Assembly (NCBI GenBank): GCA_016222805.1
Contig: JACRQG010000011.1
Span: forward strand, 386,822-439,112
Length of the DNA: 52,291 nt
DNA from: Verrucomicrobiota bacterium
GTDB taxonomy: Bacteria > Verrucomicrobiota > Verrucomicrobiia > Opitutales > Opitutaceae
Direction: 5' to 3'
Shown here one piece after another: positions 34,732 through 44,106 of the stretch. The notes under the pieces are model-generated. The model was given only the letters and a program-made list of their open reading frames with translations, ran no database searches and was not told the DNA's origin. Each line of letters opens with the position of its first letter. The first letter of the stretch is position 1. Both the position numbers and the translations under genes were made by a program.

Positions 34732-35720
34732 ATCTCTCCACCAAATACCTCGGACTGACCCTCGAGAATCCCCTGGTCGTCGGCGCTTCGCCGTTCTGCG
34801 ACAACGTGGCCACGGCCCGTCAGCTGCAGGACGCCGGCGCCGCCGCGATCGTGATGCGCTCCCTGTTTGAGGAGCAGATCGACGCGGAGCAGCGGGCGCT
34901 CCTCTACCACGTGGAGACCCCGGCCGAAAGCACGGCGGAAGCGACGTCGTTCTTCCCGGGCTTCTCGGAATACCAGCTCACCCCCGATCACTACCTGCGG
35001 CAGATCTCAAGCCTCAAGGCCTCGCTTACCATTCCCGTGATCGCGTCGCTGAACGGCTGCCGCCCGGGCGGTTGGACCGAATATGCGAAGCGATTCGAGG
35101 CGGCCGGGGCCGATGCGGTGGAGCTGAACCTCTACCAGCTCGTGAGCGATCGCGCGGTGGCGGGCGACCAGATCGAGGCCGACATGCTCGAGACCGTGGC
35201 CAGCGTGGTCCGTTCGGTGAAGATTCCCGTGGCGGTGAAGTTGTCGCCGTTCCACACCTCGCCCGCGCACTTTGTCGCGGAACTCGAAGGCGTCGGCGCG
35301 AAGGGCGTGGTGGTCTTCAATCGCTTCTACCAGCCGGACTTCAACATCGACGACCTGGAGGTGCAGCCGCAGCTGCGACTCTCGGACCCGACCGAGTTGC
35401 TGCTCCGCCTGCGCTGGCTCGCGATCCTGTCGCCCAACATGCAGGGTTCGCTCTCGGCCAGCGGCGGCGTGCACGCGACCGAGGACATCGTCAAGGCGCT
35501 GCTCGCGGGCGCCCACACGGTGCAGCTCGTCTCCGTGCTGCTGCGCAACGGCCCGCGGATTCTCACCAGCCTGATCGGCGGCCTCAAACACTGGCTGTCG
35601 GAGCGCGGCTACGAGAACGTGGATCAGCTGCGCGGCGCGCTGAACCTCAAGCATTGTCCGGATCCGTCCGCTTTCGAGCGTGCAAACTACATCCGGATCC
35701 TCCAAAGCTGGCGGGTGTAA
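34728..35720 (+). CDS. Dihydroorotate dehydrogenase-like flavoprotein linked to PFOR
   Basis: A 330-residue FMN-binding TIM barrel of the class 1 dihydroorotate dehydrogenase superfamily. Landmarks are MNLSTKYLGLTLENPLVVGAS, VIASLNGC, AVELNLYQL, VAVKLSPFHT and the phosphate-binding SASGGVHATEDIVKALLAGA. The PyrD active-site loop with its catalytic cysteine or serine base is not evident, and no electron-transfer subunit PyrK is nearby, so it is unlikely to be a pyrimidine enzyme. The ATGA overlap with nifJ and the GltD-like gene 36 bp downstream imply one redox unit. From memory, DHOD-like proteins often lie next to nifJ in other phyla. Role unknown. Confidence 0.82.
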   Translation: MNLSTKYLGLTLENPLVVGASPFCDNVATARQLQDAGAAAIVMRSLFEEQIDAEQRALLYHVETPAESTAEATSFFPGFSEYQLTPDHYLRQISSLKASLTIPVIASLNGCRPGGWTEYAKRFEAAGADAVELNLYQLVSDRAVAGDQIEADMLETVASVVRSVKIPVAVKLSPFHTSPAHFVAELEGVGAKGVVVFNRFYQPDFNIDDLEVQPQLRLSDPTELLLRLRWLAILSPNMQGSLSASGGVHATEDIVKALLAGAHTVQLVSVLLRNGPRILTSLIGGLKHWLSERGYENVDQLRGALNLKHCPDPSAFERANYIRILQSWRV

Positions 35721-35756
35721 GGCCCGCGACCAGCGCCCCTCTGGTCTTCCTCCCCG

Positions 35757-37241
35757 ATGTCCTCCCACGACCCCGCCCCCTCTGCTCCATCCCCCGCGCC
35801 GGCGCCGATGATGGCAGTGGCGGGGAATCCGAAGCATGCGTGGGCGGAGGTAGCGGGCAAGGCTCCGCCGAAGCGCGGGGCCGAGGAGCGGATTCACGAT
35901 TTCGGGGAGATCTACGATTGCCATAGCGACGTGGACGCTCGCGCGCAGGCGAGTCGGTGCATCCAGTGTCCCGACCCCCTGTGCCGCCAGGGATGCGCCT
36001 TGTGCAACCGGATTCCGGAGTGGCTCGCGCTCGCGGCGAAGGGCGAGTTTCTCGAGGCGGCGGCGATTTCGCGGTCCACGAGCAATCTGCCGGAGATTTG
36101 TGCCCGGGTGTGTCCGCAGGAGCGTCTGTGCGAGGGCGCGTGCATCCTCGGGGCCAAGGGCGACCCGGTCGCGATCGGGGCCATCGAGCGATTCATCAAC
36201 GACTATGCCTTCGCGCATCACGGGGTGGATGTCGCCCCGGCGGAGCCCAACGGCTTTCGCGTGGCGGTCGTGGGTTCCGGCCCCGGCGGCTTGTCCTGCG
36301 CCGATGAGCTTTCGCAGGGCGGCTATGACGTGACCGTGTACGAGGCGCAGCTCATTCCCGGCGGGTTGCTGGTCAACGGCATTCCGGCCTTCAAGCTCGA
36401 CAAGCAGATCGTGGAACGCCGGGTCGAGCTGCTCACGCGGCGCGGGGTGAAGTTCAAGCTGGGGGTGGAAATCGGGAAGGATATTTCGCTCGAACACCTC
36501 CGGCGCGAGCACGACGCGGTCTTCCTGAGTTTTGGGGCGCAGCGGCCGAAGCCGCTCGACCTTCCTGGGGCAGGCCTGAAGGGCATCGTGCCGGCGCTGC
36601 CGTTCCTGATCCAGAAGAACGTCAAGTCGCCCCTGGTCGACGTGCCGCCGGTGGATGTCGCGGGCAAATGCGTGGCAGTGCTTGGGGGGGGCGACACCGC
36701 CATGGACTGCCTGCGCACCGCGATCCGGAGCGGGGCCCGGGAGGCCGTCTGCATTTACCGCCGCGATCTGGCCAACATGCCGGGCAGCCGCAAGGAATAC
36801 GCCAACGCGCTGGAGGAAGGCGCCCGATTCGAGTTCCTTTCGAATCCCGTGGAGATCGTCCCGGATGACGCCGGCAACGTGAAATCCGTGCGCTGCGTGC
36901 GCATGGAACTGGGCGCCCCAGATGCGTCTGGGCGTCGCTCGCCCAAGCCGGTGCCGGGCTCCGACTTCATCGTGGCCGCCGACATCCTGCTGGTGGCTTA
37001 CGGTTTCGACCCCATTCCGTTCTCCTCCGGCAACGACGCGGAACCCCTCAAGACGGACCGCTGGGGTTCGATCGTGGTCGACGCGAACCAGATGACCAGT
37101 CTGCCCGGCGTATTCTCCGGGGGCGACGCCGTCCGCGGACCGAGCCTGGTGGTGCACGCGGTGCGCGACGCCCGCAAGGCGGCCCGCGGGATCCACTGTT
37201 ACCTGCAGGAACGGGTGAAGAACTCCCTGCCGCCGGCGTAG
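35757..37241 (+). CDS. GltD-like NAD(P)-dependent Fe-S flavoprotein
   Basis: A 494-residue relative of the glutamate synthase small subunit, PreT and NfnB. An N-terminal Fe-S domain has CIQCPDPLCRQGCALCNRIP and CARVCPQERLCEGAC, which can ligate two [4Fe-4S] clusters. Then come the FAD Rossmann motif VVGSGPGGLSCADELSQGG and the NAD(P) motif VAVLGGGDTAMDCLRTAIRS, and the C-terminal FAD motif GVFSGGDAVRGPSLVVHAV. No glutamate synthase large subunit is adjacent. A 26-residue Pro/Ala N-terminal tail (SAPSPAPAP) is unusual. It could carry electrons between NAD(P)H and ferredoxin produced by PFOR, possibly via the DHOD-like partner. Confidence 0.88.
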   Translation: MSSHDPAPSAPSPAPAPMMAVAGNPKHAWAEVAGKAPPKRGAEERIHDFGEIYDCHSDVDARAQASRCIQCPDPLCRQGCALCNRIPEWLALAAKGEFLEAAAISRSTSNLPEICARVCPQERLCEGACILGAKGDPVAIGAIERFINDYAFAHHGVDVAPAEPNGFRVAVVGSGPGGLSCADELSQGGYDVTVYEAQLIPGGLLVNGIPAFKLDKQIVERRVELLTRRGVKFKLGVEIGKDISLEHLRREHDAVFLSFGAQRPKPLDLPGAGLKGIVPALPFLIQKNVKSPLVDVPPVDVAGKCVAVLGGGDTAMDCLRTAIRSGAREAVCIYRRDLANMPGSRKEYANALEEGARFEFLSNPVEIVPDDAGNVKSVRCVRMELGAPDASGRRSPKPVPGSDFIVAADILLVAYGFDPIPFSSGNDAEPLKTDRWGSIVVDANQMTSLPGVFSGGDAVRGPSLVVHAVRDARKAARGIHCYLQERVKNSLPPA

Positions 37242-37328
37242 GCGGAGGGGACGAAGCGAACCCGTGGGCCCCGGGCGCCACGCTTTCGCGGGCGGCGCAA
37301 GCGCGGCGACAGAAAATCCAGGGGCGCC

Positions 37329-40016
37329 CTAGAAATCCGTGACGATCGTCAGCTTGAAGATCCGCGGGTCGCCCCAGGAACCCGTCGTGTTCGTGTTCGC
37401 GCGGTAATATTCGCGGTCCAGGAGATTGTCGATGTTGACGGCAATCGAGGTTGGGCGATTGGCGAGGCGCGTCCGGAAACCAGCAAGCACGCTGAAAAGC
37501 GCATAGGAAGGCGTCCAGAGTTCCTCGGCCACGCCGTCCTGATTGAGGTCCGCGTTGCCGCGGAAGGTTCTCGTCCGCCAGTTGGTGCCGCCGCCGAGGT
37601 AGAAACCCTTGAGCGGCCCGCGGCTGAATTCGTAGCGCGTGAAGAGATTGGCGCGGATCTTCGTGTACCCGGGATTGGGCACGCCCTCCGGGTACGTCCG
37701 GATGAATTCGTCGAGCAGCGGGGTCGGTCGGTTCATCGCCTTTGCCTGCGCCTGGAAGCCCTTCAGGAGCGGGATGCGGTCTTCGTTCACGACCTTGTTG
37801 GTGGCGGCGTTGGCGATGAGGCGCCAGTGGCGCGTGAAGTTGGCCGTGGTTTCGAACTCTTAGCCGGTGGTCGTGGTAGTCTGGTAGTCCTGGCCAGTGG
37901 CGAGGAAGGTCGTGGGGAAGATCGCCTGCACTTCGTCCCGGATGGGCACGGCAGGCGCCGGCGCCAGGCGTGCGTTCGGGGTGTAGTTGCGGTAGCGCGT
38001 GACCGTCGCTTCCAACCTGCCTTTGAACAGGCTCAGGCGCGCCGACATGTCCTGCCCTTCGCCGCGCGGGATGCTCTGCTTCACCGCCAGGCCATCGTCG
38101 CCGACGACGAAGGTGTTGTTGCCCTCGCCGAGGGAGATGCGGAATGACTTGGCCCGGTTGTAGGTGACGGCGAAGGACTCGTTCAAGCGCAGGACGACAC
38201 CCATGTTGGTGCCGTCGACTTCGTAGTGGACGAAGGGATCGGGATTCAGCGACGGCAGCTGATCGACGATCCAGGTCTTTTCGAGCGGCCGCGGCGCGCC
38301 GTAAAAGGTCTTCATGTTAAACTGGTCGCGGCGGAAGCCGACCAGCGTGAAAAGGTGTTTCTGAAAGTACGATCCGGATGCCCCGAGGCTGATCGAGGGG
38401 GTGTAGAAGCGGCGCAGCAACTGTTCGCCGGCGGCCGGGACGGCGTTGCCGAGATCCGGATACCAGCCGGACACCCCGGGAACCGGGCCGAGATCGCCGG
38501 TGAGCTGGGCGCCATTTCCGTCCTTCAAATAGTAGCGACGCATGAAGCGGTTGTTGGTGAAGGCGGTGCGGTTCGCCGTGTATTGGGCGGTGGTCTGGAC
38601 CAGCGGGGTGACCGTGCCCACCCAGGCAGGATTCGAGGTGAGGAGATACTCGCCCCAGGTCGGTTTCCAGTGGCCGGGGACATCCCGGTGCTGCTGCACG
38701 GTGGCCCCGATTTGCTGCCTCATCCATGAGGTCTCGAGGACGTAGATACCGGCCAGGCGGATATCCTTGACGATGCCGCCGTGCGTCTGCCGGGTGCGGA
38801 AATACTCCAGGTAGAGTTCGTTGAAGTACGGGTTGGGCGTGCCGTTGGGCAGCGTCCGGTTGCGGTCCTGGTAGACGTTGCGCGAGGAGGCGCCCCAGGA
38901 ATCCGTCTTCTGCTCGTAGAAGTTTCCTGTCAGCTGGAAATGGAGATTCCGGCCGAAGTGCTGTTCGACGTCGATCGTGACCGTGTCGTAGTAGTTCTTG
39001 TAGGTGGCATTGGGGCCGTTGAACTGCCACTCCTTGTGGAAGACGGACGGGTCGACGATGGTGGTGCCGGAACCGGTGCTGTTCACCCGACCGGTGCCTT
39101 GGGAGCGGAACATCGTCCCGGTGGCGGGCAGGTAGACGTATCCCCCTGACGCCGCGACGTTGGTGTTGGCGGCGCGCGAGAATTGATCGAGGAAGAGGCC
39201 CTGGGAATTGACGGAGGTCGTCTTGGAATGCTCCGCCATGAGGCTGATCATGGTGCTGCGAAACGGCCGGTAGGTAACGGCGCCGTAGAGGCCGCGATAT
39301 TCCCGGCGCACGAAGTCGATCCAGGAGCGGTTCTTGCTTTGCACGCCGGTGAACCGCACGGCCAACTTGTCTTTCACGACGATGCGGTTGAGGTCGTACT
39401 CGCCGCGGAGGAGGTCGTAGCTCGCGACCATCATCCGGGCTTTCGTGCTGTTCTGCGTGAAGCGCCCACGCTTCGTCATCTGGTTGTTGGAGCCGCCGAG
39501 ATCGGCCTCGCCATACAGGAAGGCGTTGGGCCCGCGCAGCAGTTCCACGCGCTCGGTGGCGTACGCATCCATCGGCTAGTACCAGATCATGCCGTTGCGG
39601 TTGGCGTAGTTGTTCTGGATGCCGCGGAAGACGCCCTTCTCCGGCAGGGCGGGGTCGGGATTCTGTTCGCCGGTGACGAACCAGCGCGACATCTCCTCCA
39701 TGTTGGTCACGCCGAGGTCCTCCATGAACTGCGCATTCATCACGGAGATGGAATTGGCGACGTTCTTCAGTTCCTGCACCGTGCGCATCCCGGAGGTCGT
39801 GTGCATCGACTCGTAGCCGATGTCCTTCTCCTCGGAGACAGTGAACACCGAGAGTTGCACCGCCTCCTCCAGGGTCGCGGCGGTCGTTGCCGCACGCCCC
39901 GGCGGCGGCGCGGCGGGCGCTGACTGCGATGGTGCGGAGTTGGACAAGGGGAGGGCGAGCAGCGCGGCCATCCACCACGGCCGACACGGCGTTGAGTAAC
40001 GGGGGAGTGCGTTCAT
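37329..40016 (-). pseudogene. TonB-dependent receptor broken by two in-frame stop codons
   Basis: One reading frame of 896 codons runs from ATG at 40014-40016 to TAG at 37329-37331 without any frame change, but contains TAG at 39576-39578 and TAA at 37860-37862. The three pieces join as one TonB receptor: a signal peptide and plug with LEEAVQLSVFTVSEEKDIGY and TVQELKNVANSISVMNA, then a plug end ATERVELLRGPNAFLYGEAD, and a barrel ending RIFKLTIVTDF. The first stop reads WY-stop-PMDAY, one transition from CAG; the second reads TTG-stop-EFETT, one change from tyrosine. Such receptors import siderophores, vitamins or oligosaccharides. It is divergent from the intact receptor at 40413. Readthrough or recent decay are both possible; loss of function is likelier. 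Confidence 0.88.
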
Positions 40017-40177
40017 GGTTGAGAACTCCGGGCATCGGTGATGCGCGAGTCGCGGTGCAAGCGAAACGGTCTCGCCTGGCCGGCGACCGCCGGTCGCTCC
40101 TCGCGGGGCGGCGGAAGGGGAGTTTATCCGTTCGCAGGAGTGGAACACAAGCACTCTCCGAACGGGGTCCGCCGGTC

Positions 40178-40285
40178 GGGCGCATCTGCCGGTTGGCGGT
40201 CATTTGTCTGGTGTAGCCGGGGGCGGTGACCCCGGCGGCCGGCCTCGCCGCGGCCGGCTACAACCGCCAACCGACAAATGCGCCC
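40178..40285. repeat. REP/BIME-like palindromic repeat, copy B (intact)
   Basis: A 108-bp element, the reverse complement of copy A with 3 differences. GTAG units face each other (GTAG 40213-40216 and CTAC 40258-40261) inside the same 23-bp arms. It lies between two divergent TonB-receptor genes. In the rest of this gap (40017-40177 and 40286-40412) I see only leader sequence: no gene and no clear sigma-70 promoter. Confidence 0.85.
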
Positions 40286-40412
40286 CCGACGGTCCGCGAT
40301 TCCGCGAAAAGGGTCTCTTTGAGGATCGGAAAACACCGAACAATGCGCTTTCCTCCTTCGTTGCTCCCCCGGCGAATTCGCCGATTTCCGGCCAACCTCA
40401 GCCAAACCTGCC

Positions 40413-43223
40413 ATGAAGCCACCCCGCCTCGCCTGGTCCCTCCTTCTTTTCATCAGCGTTGCCGTGGGCCAGACGGCGGCTCCGCCGCCGGCCCGGGAGG
40501 AGGCGATCGAATTGAACCCGTTCGTGGTCACTGCCGGCACTGACGATGGCTATGCCTCCAAGGAGACCCTGTCCGGCACGCGCCTGCGCACCGACATCAA
40601 GAACGTCGCCTCCTCGATGTCCATCGTCACCGCCGAGATGCTGCGCGACATGGGGGCGACGAGCTTCTACGATGTCGTGGACTTCCTCCCCAGCACCTTC
40701 GCCTACGGGAGCAACGAGGGCGACGCCAACGCGAACGGACTTCGCACCGGCAGCCCTTTTGTCGTGCGGGGCTACCGATCGGATTCGCTTTCGACCAACT
40801 TCTTCACGGCGAACTTCCCGATCGACTCCTACAACACCGACCGGATGACCTTCACGCGGGGACCCAATGCCATCCTTTTCGGCATCGGCAACCCGGGCGG
40901 CACGGTCGATGTCACGAACAACAAGGCCGACCTGCGGAGGAATTTCCGGAAACTGGAGCTGCGGGTCGACTCCTTCGGCAGCTTCCGCACCGCCCTCGAT
41001 GCCAACCACGTGCTGGTGCCGCGGAAGCTGGGACTGCGCATCGACCTCCTCCGCGACGACCGCCGCAGCAACATCCAGCCGACTTACAACAGGCGGAACT
41101 CCGTTTTCGGCACCGTGACGTATCAGTTCGCGCCGCACTCCGTGCTGTATGTGAACGCCGAATCGAACCGCCAGAGGGCGCAGATCGCCCGGCCGTTTGC
41201 GTTCTACGACTGGTACAACGTGTGGGCCAACGCCGGCAGACCGATCAAGGCGGTCGCCCGGAACACGGCTGCCGGACCCGGTTGGGAATTCGAAAACACG
41301 GGCGGCTACCTGGTGCAGATCGCGGACCGGGGCGTGATGAACTGGGGCGCGATGGCGTACGGCGGGCGCCTGACCGTGCGGGGCGCGCGCGTCCGGACGG
41401 TCAGCTTCGGCGCGAGTTCCCCCAACCTGATTGTCCCGCTCGACACCAACATCGTGGGCAACGGTGATCTGATGACCTACGACAACGAGAACTACTCGGT
41501 GATCTTTCAACAACGCCTCGCCCGGAACCTCTACCTGGAAGTCGCCGGCAAACATGATCACAACTACCGGTTCAATCGGGAAATGGACGGCAACAACGTC
41601 GCCATCAAGGTCGACCCCAATGCCCAGCTGCCCGACGGCACGCCCAACCCCAACGTCGGCCAGGCCTTCGTCGACGTCCGCCCGACCGAGCAGCACATTC
41701 CGACCGACAGCAACCAGCTCCGGGCAACCTTGAGCTACGAGGTTTCCCTGAATGCACTTCGGGTGTTCAACCGCGGCCTGGGCCGCCTCTCGCTGGGTGG
41801 CCTCTGGAACAACGAGGCGATCCATCAGTTCCTCGAACAGTACGCCGAGACGAACCTGACCCCGCTCGGCACCCAGCGGGATCTCAGCAACGCCGTGAAC
41901 CTGGTGCAGCGCCGGTGGTATTTTCTCCCCGGCAAGGAGCAGTACTACGCCGGTGATTTTGCGCCCGTGAGCGGCAACGGCATCACCTCCAGTTGGGAGC
42001 GCGTCGCCAGCACGCCGCGCAACAACGTCACGCGCACGAATTCCTACGCTCTGGCCGCCAACGCGCTGCTGCTCGACGAGCTCCTCTCGCTCACCGGCGG
42101 CCTGCGACGGGACGAACTGCTCATCACGTCCGTCAACTACGTCAAGGACGCGCGCGGAATCTGGCCGCCGGCCCGGGAAGGCACCGGCTTGCCGGCGCAG
42201 CGCGGCGTGGGCCGGCCGTATCTCTTTGGCGCGGTGCTGAACCTGCACAAGAGGGCCGGGCTGTTCTACAACCGGGCCACCAACTACCGGAGCTTCAACC
42301 AGTCGAACCGGACCATCACGCAGACCCTGATCCCCACCCAGGCGGGTGAAGGAATGGACACCGGGCTGAAGTTCAATTTCGGCAGCGTCGTCACGGGTTC
42401 GGTGACGTATTTCGAGACCTCCCAGACGAACATCCTGGACAATACCCTCCGGGGCAAAAAGGCGGCGTGGATCAATTCGATCTGGGAGGTGCTGGATCCC
42501 GCCAAACGGCCGGACCTGTCGGTCAACTGGACCGACCTCAAGGACCAGAAGACGCGCGGCACGGAGATCGAGTTGGTCGCCAATCCGACGCCAAACCTGC
42601 GCGTGTATGCCTCGGCGAGTCGCAACACCAACTTCATGGTGGATCATGGCGCGATCCTGTTTGCCTACCTCGCGGAAAACTACCCGCTCTGGCAGGCCCG
42701 CGCCTCCACGCCGCTGCTGACCAGCCTTTCGGACGGTGCCACGGTCGGGGACTTGATCCCGAAGATTCAGGCGGAGGCGAGTGACGACAAGCTCGTGATC
42801 GGCCAGAAGCAGACCCGGGTGTTCGAGTGGCAGACCAACCTGATCACGCGGTATCAATTCGACCGGACGTCCGCACTGAAGGGACTGGCGGTCGGCGGCG
42901 CGCTACGCTGGCGGACGGCGCCGATCATCGGCTACTATCGCACCCCGACCGCGAACACGCCGCTCGGCATCCTGGATCCCAACCGGCCGATCCTGGGCGT
43001 GCCTTCGACAAACGGGGATGCGTGGATCGACTACAATCGCACGTTCACCGTGGCGGAGCGAAAGGTGCGTTGGTCAGCCCAGCTCCGGATCCAGAACCTG
43101 TGGAACGACCGCACCGCGTTGCCGTGGTCGGCGGATGTGGACAACTCCGGCACGGTCTTCCTCCAACAACGCAAGACCCCGGGGGAGCGTCAGTTCATTC
43201 TCAGTTCGACCTTCGAGTTCTGA
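40413..43223 (+). CDS. TonB-dependent outer-membrane receptor
   Basis: A 936-residue receptor. The signal peptide (MKPPRLAWSLLLFISVAVGQ) is followed by a TonB-box-like AIELNPFVV, the plug (RTDIKNVASSMSIVTAEMLRD; FVVRGYRSDS; DRMTFTRGPNAILFGIGNPG) and a 22-strand-type barrel ending in RQFILSSTFEF, a C-terminal phenylalanine. The plug is short and lacks the CarboxypepD extension of SusC proteins, and no SusD gene follows, so it is an ordinary TonB receptor, common in large numbers in Opitutaceae. The substrate cannot be read. The nearby lipoprotein and DUF1080 genes hint at glycan-related use but prove nothing. Confidence 0.9.
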   Translation: MKPPRLAWSLLLFISVAVGQTAAPPPAREEAIELNPFVVTAGTDDGYASKETLSGTRLRTDIKNVASSMSIVTAEMLRDMGATSFYDVVDFLPSTFAYGSNEGDANANGLRTGSPFVVRGYRSDSLSTNFFTANFPIDSYNTDRMTFTRGPNAILFGIGNPGGTVDVTNNKADLRRNFRKLELRVDSFGSFRTALDANHVLVPRKLGLRIDLLRDDRRSNIQPTYNRRNSVFGTVTYQFAPHSVLYVNAESNRQRAQIARPFAFYDWYNVWANAGRPIKAVARNTAAGPGWEFENTGGYLVQIADRGVMNWGAMAYGGRLTVRGARVRTVSFGASSPNLIVPLDTNIVGNGDLMTYDNENYSVIFQQRLARNLYLEVAGKHDHNYRFNREMDGNNVAIKVDPNAQLPDGTPNPNVGQAFVDVRPTEQHIPTDSNQLRATLSYEVSLNALRVFNRGLGRLSLGGLWNNEAIHQFLEQYAETNLTPLGTQRDLSNAVNLVQRRWYFLPGKEQYYAGDFAPVSGNGITSSWERVASTPRNNVTRTNSYALAANALLLDELLSLTGGLRRDELLITSVNYVKDARGIWPPAREGTGLPAQRGVGRPYLFGAVLNLHKRAGLFYNRATNYRSFNQSNRTITQTLIPTQAGEGMDTGLKFNFGSVVTGSVTYFETSQTNILDNTLRGKKAAWINSIWEVLDPAKRPDLSVNWTDLKDQKTRGTEIELVANPTPNLRVYASASRNTNFMVDHGAILFAYLAENYPLWQARASTPLLTSLSDGATVGDLIPKIQAEASDDKLVIGQKQTRVFEWQTNLITRYQFDRTSALKGLAVGGALRWRTAPIIGYYRTPTANTPLGILDPNRPILGVPSTNGDAWIDYNRTFTVAERKVRWSAQLRIQNLWNDRTALPWSADVDNSGTVFLQQRKTPGERQFILSSTFEF

Positions 43224-43292
43224 CGCCGGGGAAAAGCCGGTTCCGGAGGCCCTTCGACGGCCCGGCGATTCGGGCTTGGCTGCCGTGCGTCC

Positions 43293-43943
43293 TCAACCGA
43301 CGCCGTGCGGAGGAAAGAGCTCGCCGGGTTCGCGCCGCAGATCGTCGAACAACTTGCGCACGATCCAGGGGATCACCACGGTGTCGTCGGCGGCCAACCC
43401 GGCCCCAAAATGGTGGGAATTGAAGAGGCGGCAGTAGGCGGGCTGGCCGTCGGCGGCGAAGACAAACAGGTGCAGGGCGGTGACCTTTCCGCCGTGGGAG
43501 AAGATCTCGGCCTGCAACACGTAGCCGGCCTCCGGACGCGCGGCCTGCAGGGCCCGCGTGTAGTCGGCGGCCCGGGTCCAGAGGTAGCGCAGTTGATTGC
43601 GTCCGAGCGGCGTGGGCGCAACGGTGGGGCGCTGCGTGGGCAGCGTCAGGCGCGCGGTGGTGCGGGTGGCGACCTCTCGTTGCAGGTCAACCGCCAGCGG
43701 GCGTCGCCAGACGGCGCCTCGTTCATCCACCGTCAGCACGGCGGCGATCTCGATGGTGGCGTTGGGGAGCCCGCTTTGAAACTGGCGGAGCGCCGCACGA
43801 CACTTGGCGAGTTCGGATTCGGAGGGCACGCCGAAGGCACGCGCGGCGGGAGCCATGAGCTGGCGGCAGCCGGCGAGGAGCAGGAGCGCGACGACGACTG
43901 CTCCGGCGCGGAGCACGAGGTGCGAGGAGGCCTGGTCCTTCAT
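43293..43943 (-). CDS. Uncharacterised lipoprotein
   Basis: A 216-residue protein that starts [20 protein letters not shown] and has the lipobox LLLLAGC, so it is predicted to be exported and lipidated. The mature part has a helical N-terminus ([17 protein letters not shown]), a long mixed stretch rich in Thr/Arg, then [16 protein letters not shown] and [19 protein letters not shown] do not recognise a domain. It converges with the TonB receptor and diverges from the DUF1080 gene at 44107. Confidence 0.7.
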   Translation of the reverse strand: MKDQASSHLVLRAGAVVVALLLLAGCRQLMAPAARAFGVPSESELAKCRAALRQFQSGLPNATIEIAAVLTVDERGAVWRRPLAVDLQREVATRTTARLTLPTQRPTVAPTPLGRNQLRYLWTRAADYTRALQAARPEAGYVLQAEIFSHGGKVTALHLFVFAADGQPAYCRLFNSHHFGAGLAADDTVVIPWIVRKLFDDLRREPGELFPPHGVG

Positions 43944-44066
43944 GGGAGGAAAAGGGGGCGGCCGATGCCACGAAACTGGCTCATCAGCCCTATCCCAGGA
44001 TACCGCGGTCGGCGAGTGGAAACGCGATCCCGCTTCCTGCGGTGGCGGCGCGGGCTTGCCGCGGAA

Positions 44067-44097
44067 GCCTCTTCGGCCGAGAAGAGGCGCAGGCCTT
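44067..44097 (+). promoter_or_regulatory. Hairpin plus T-run in the leader of the second DUF1080 gene
   Basis: GCCTCTTC (44067-44074) pairs perfectly with GAAGAGGC (44081-44088) around a 6-nt loop. CCTTTTTC follows at about 44092-44099, just before the ATG at 44107. This could be an attenuator or a terminator. The gap between the hairpin and the T-run is longer than usual, which weakens the call. Confidence 0.35.
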
Positions 44098-44106
44098 TTT
44101 CGCCCC

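Noticed and set aside
37329-37790. A separate small protein at the 3' end of the broken TonB gene
   Set aside because: It continues the same frame and barrel sequence after the TAA at 37860; better read as part of one pseudogene.
39576-40154. A separate 192-codon gene at the 5' end of the broken TonB gene
   Set aside because: From 40016 it is the receptor's own signal peptide and plug, and the frame continues past the TAG at 39576.
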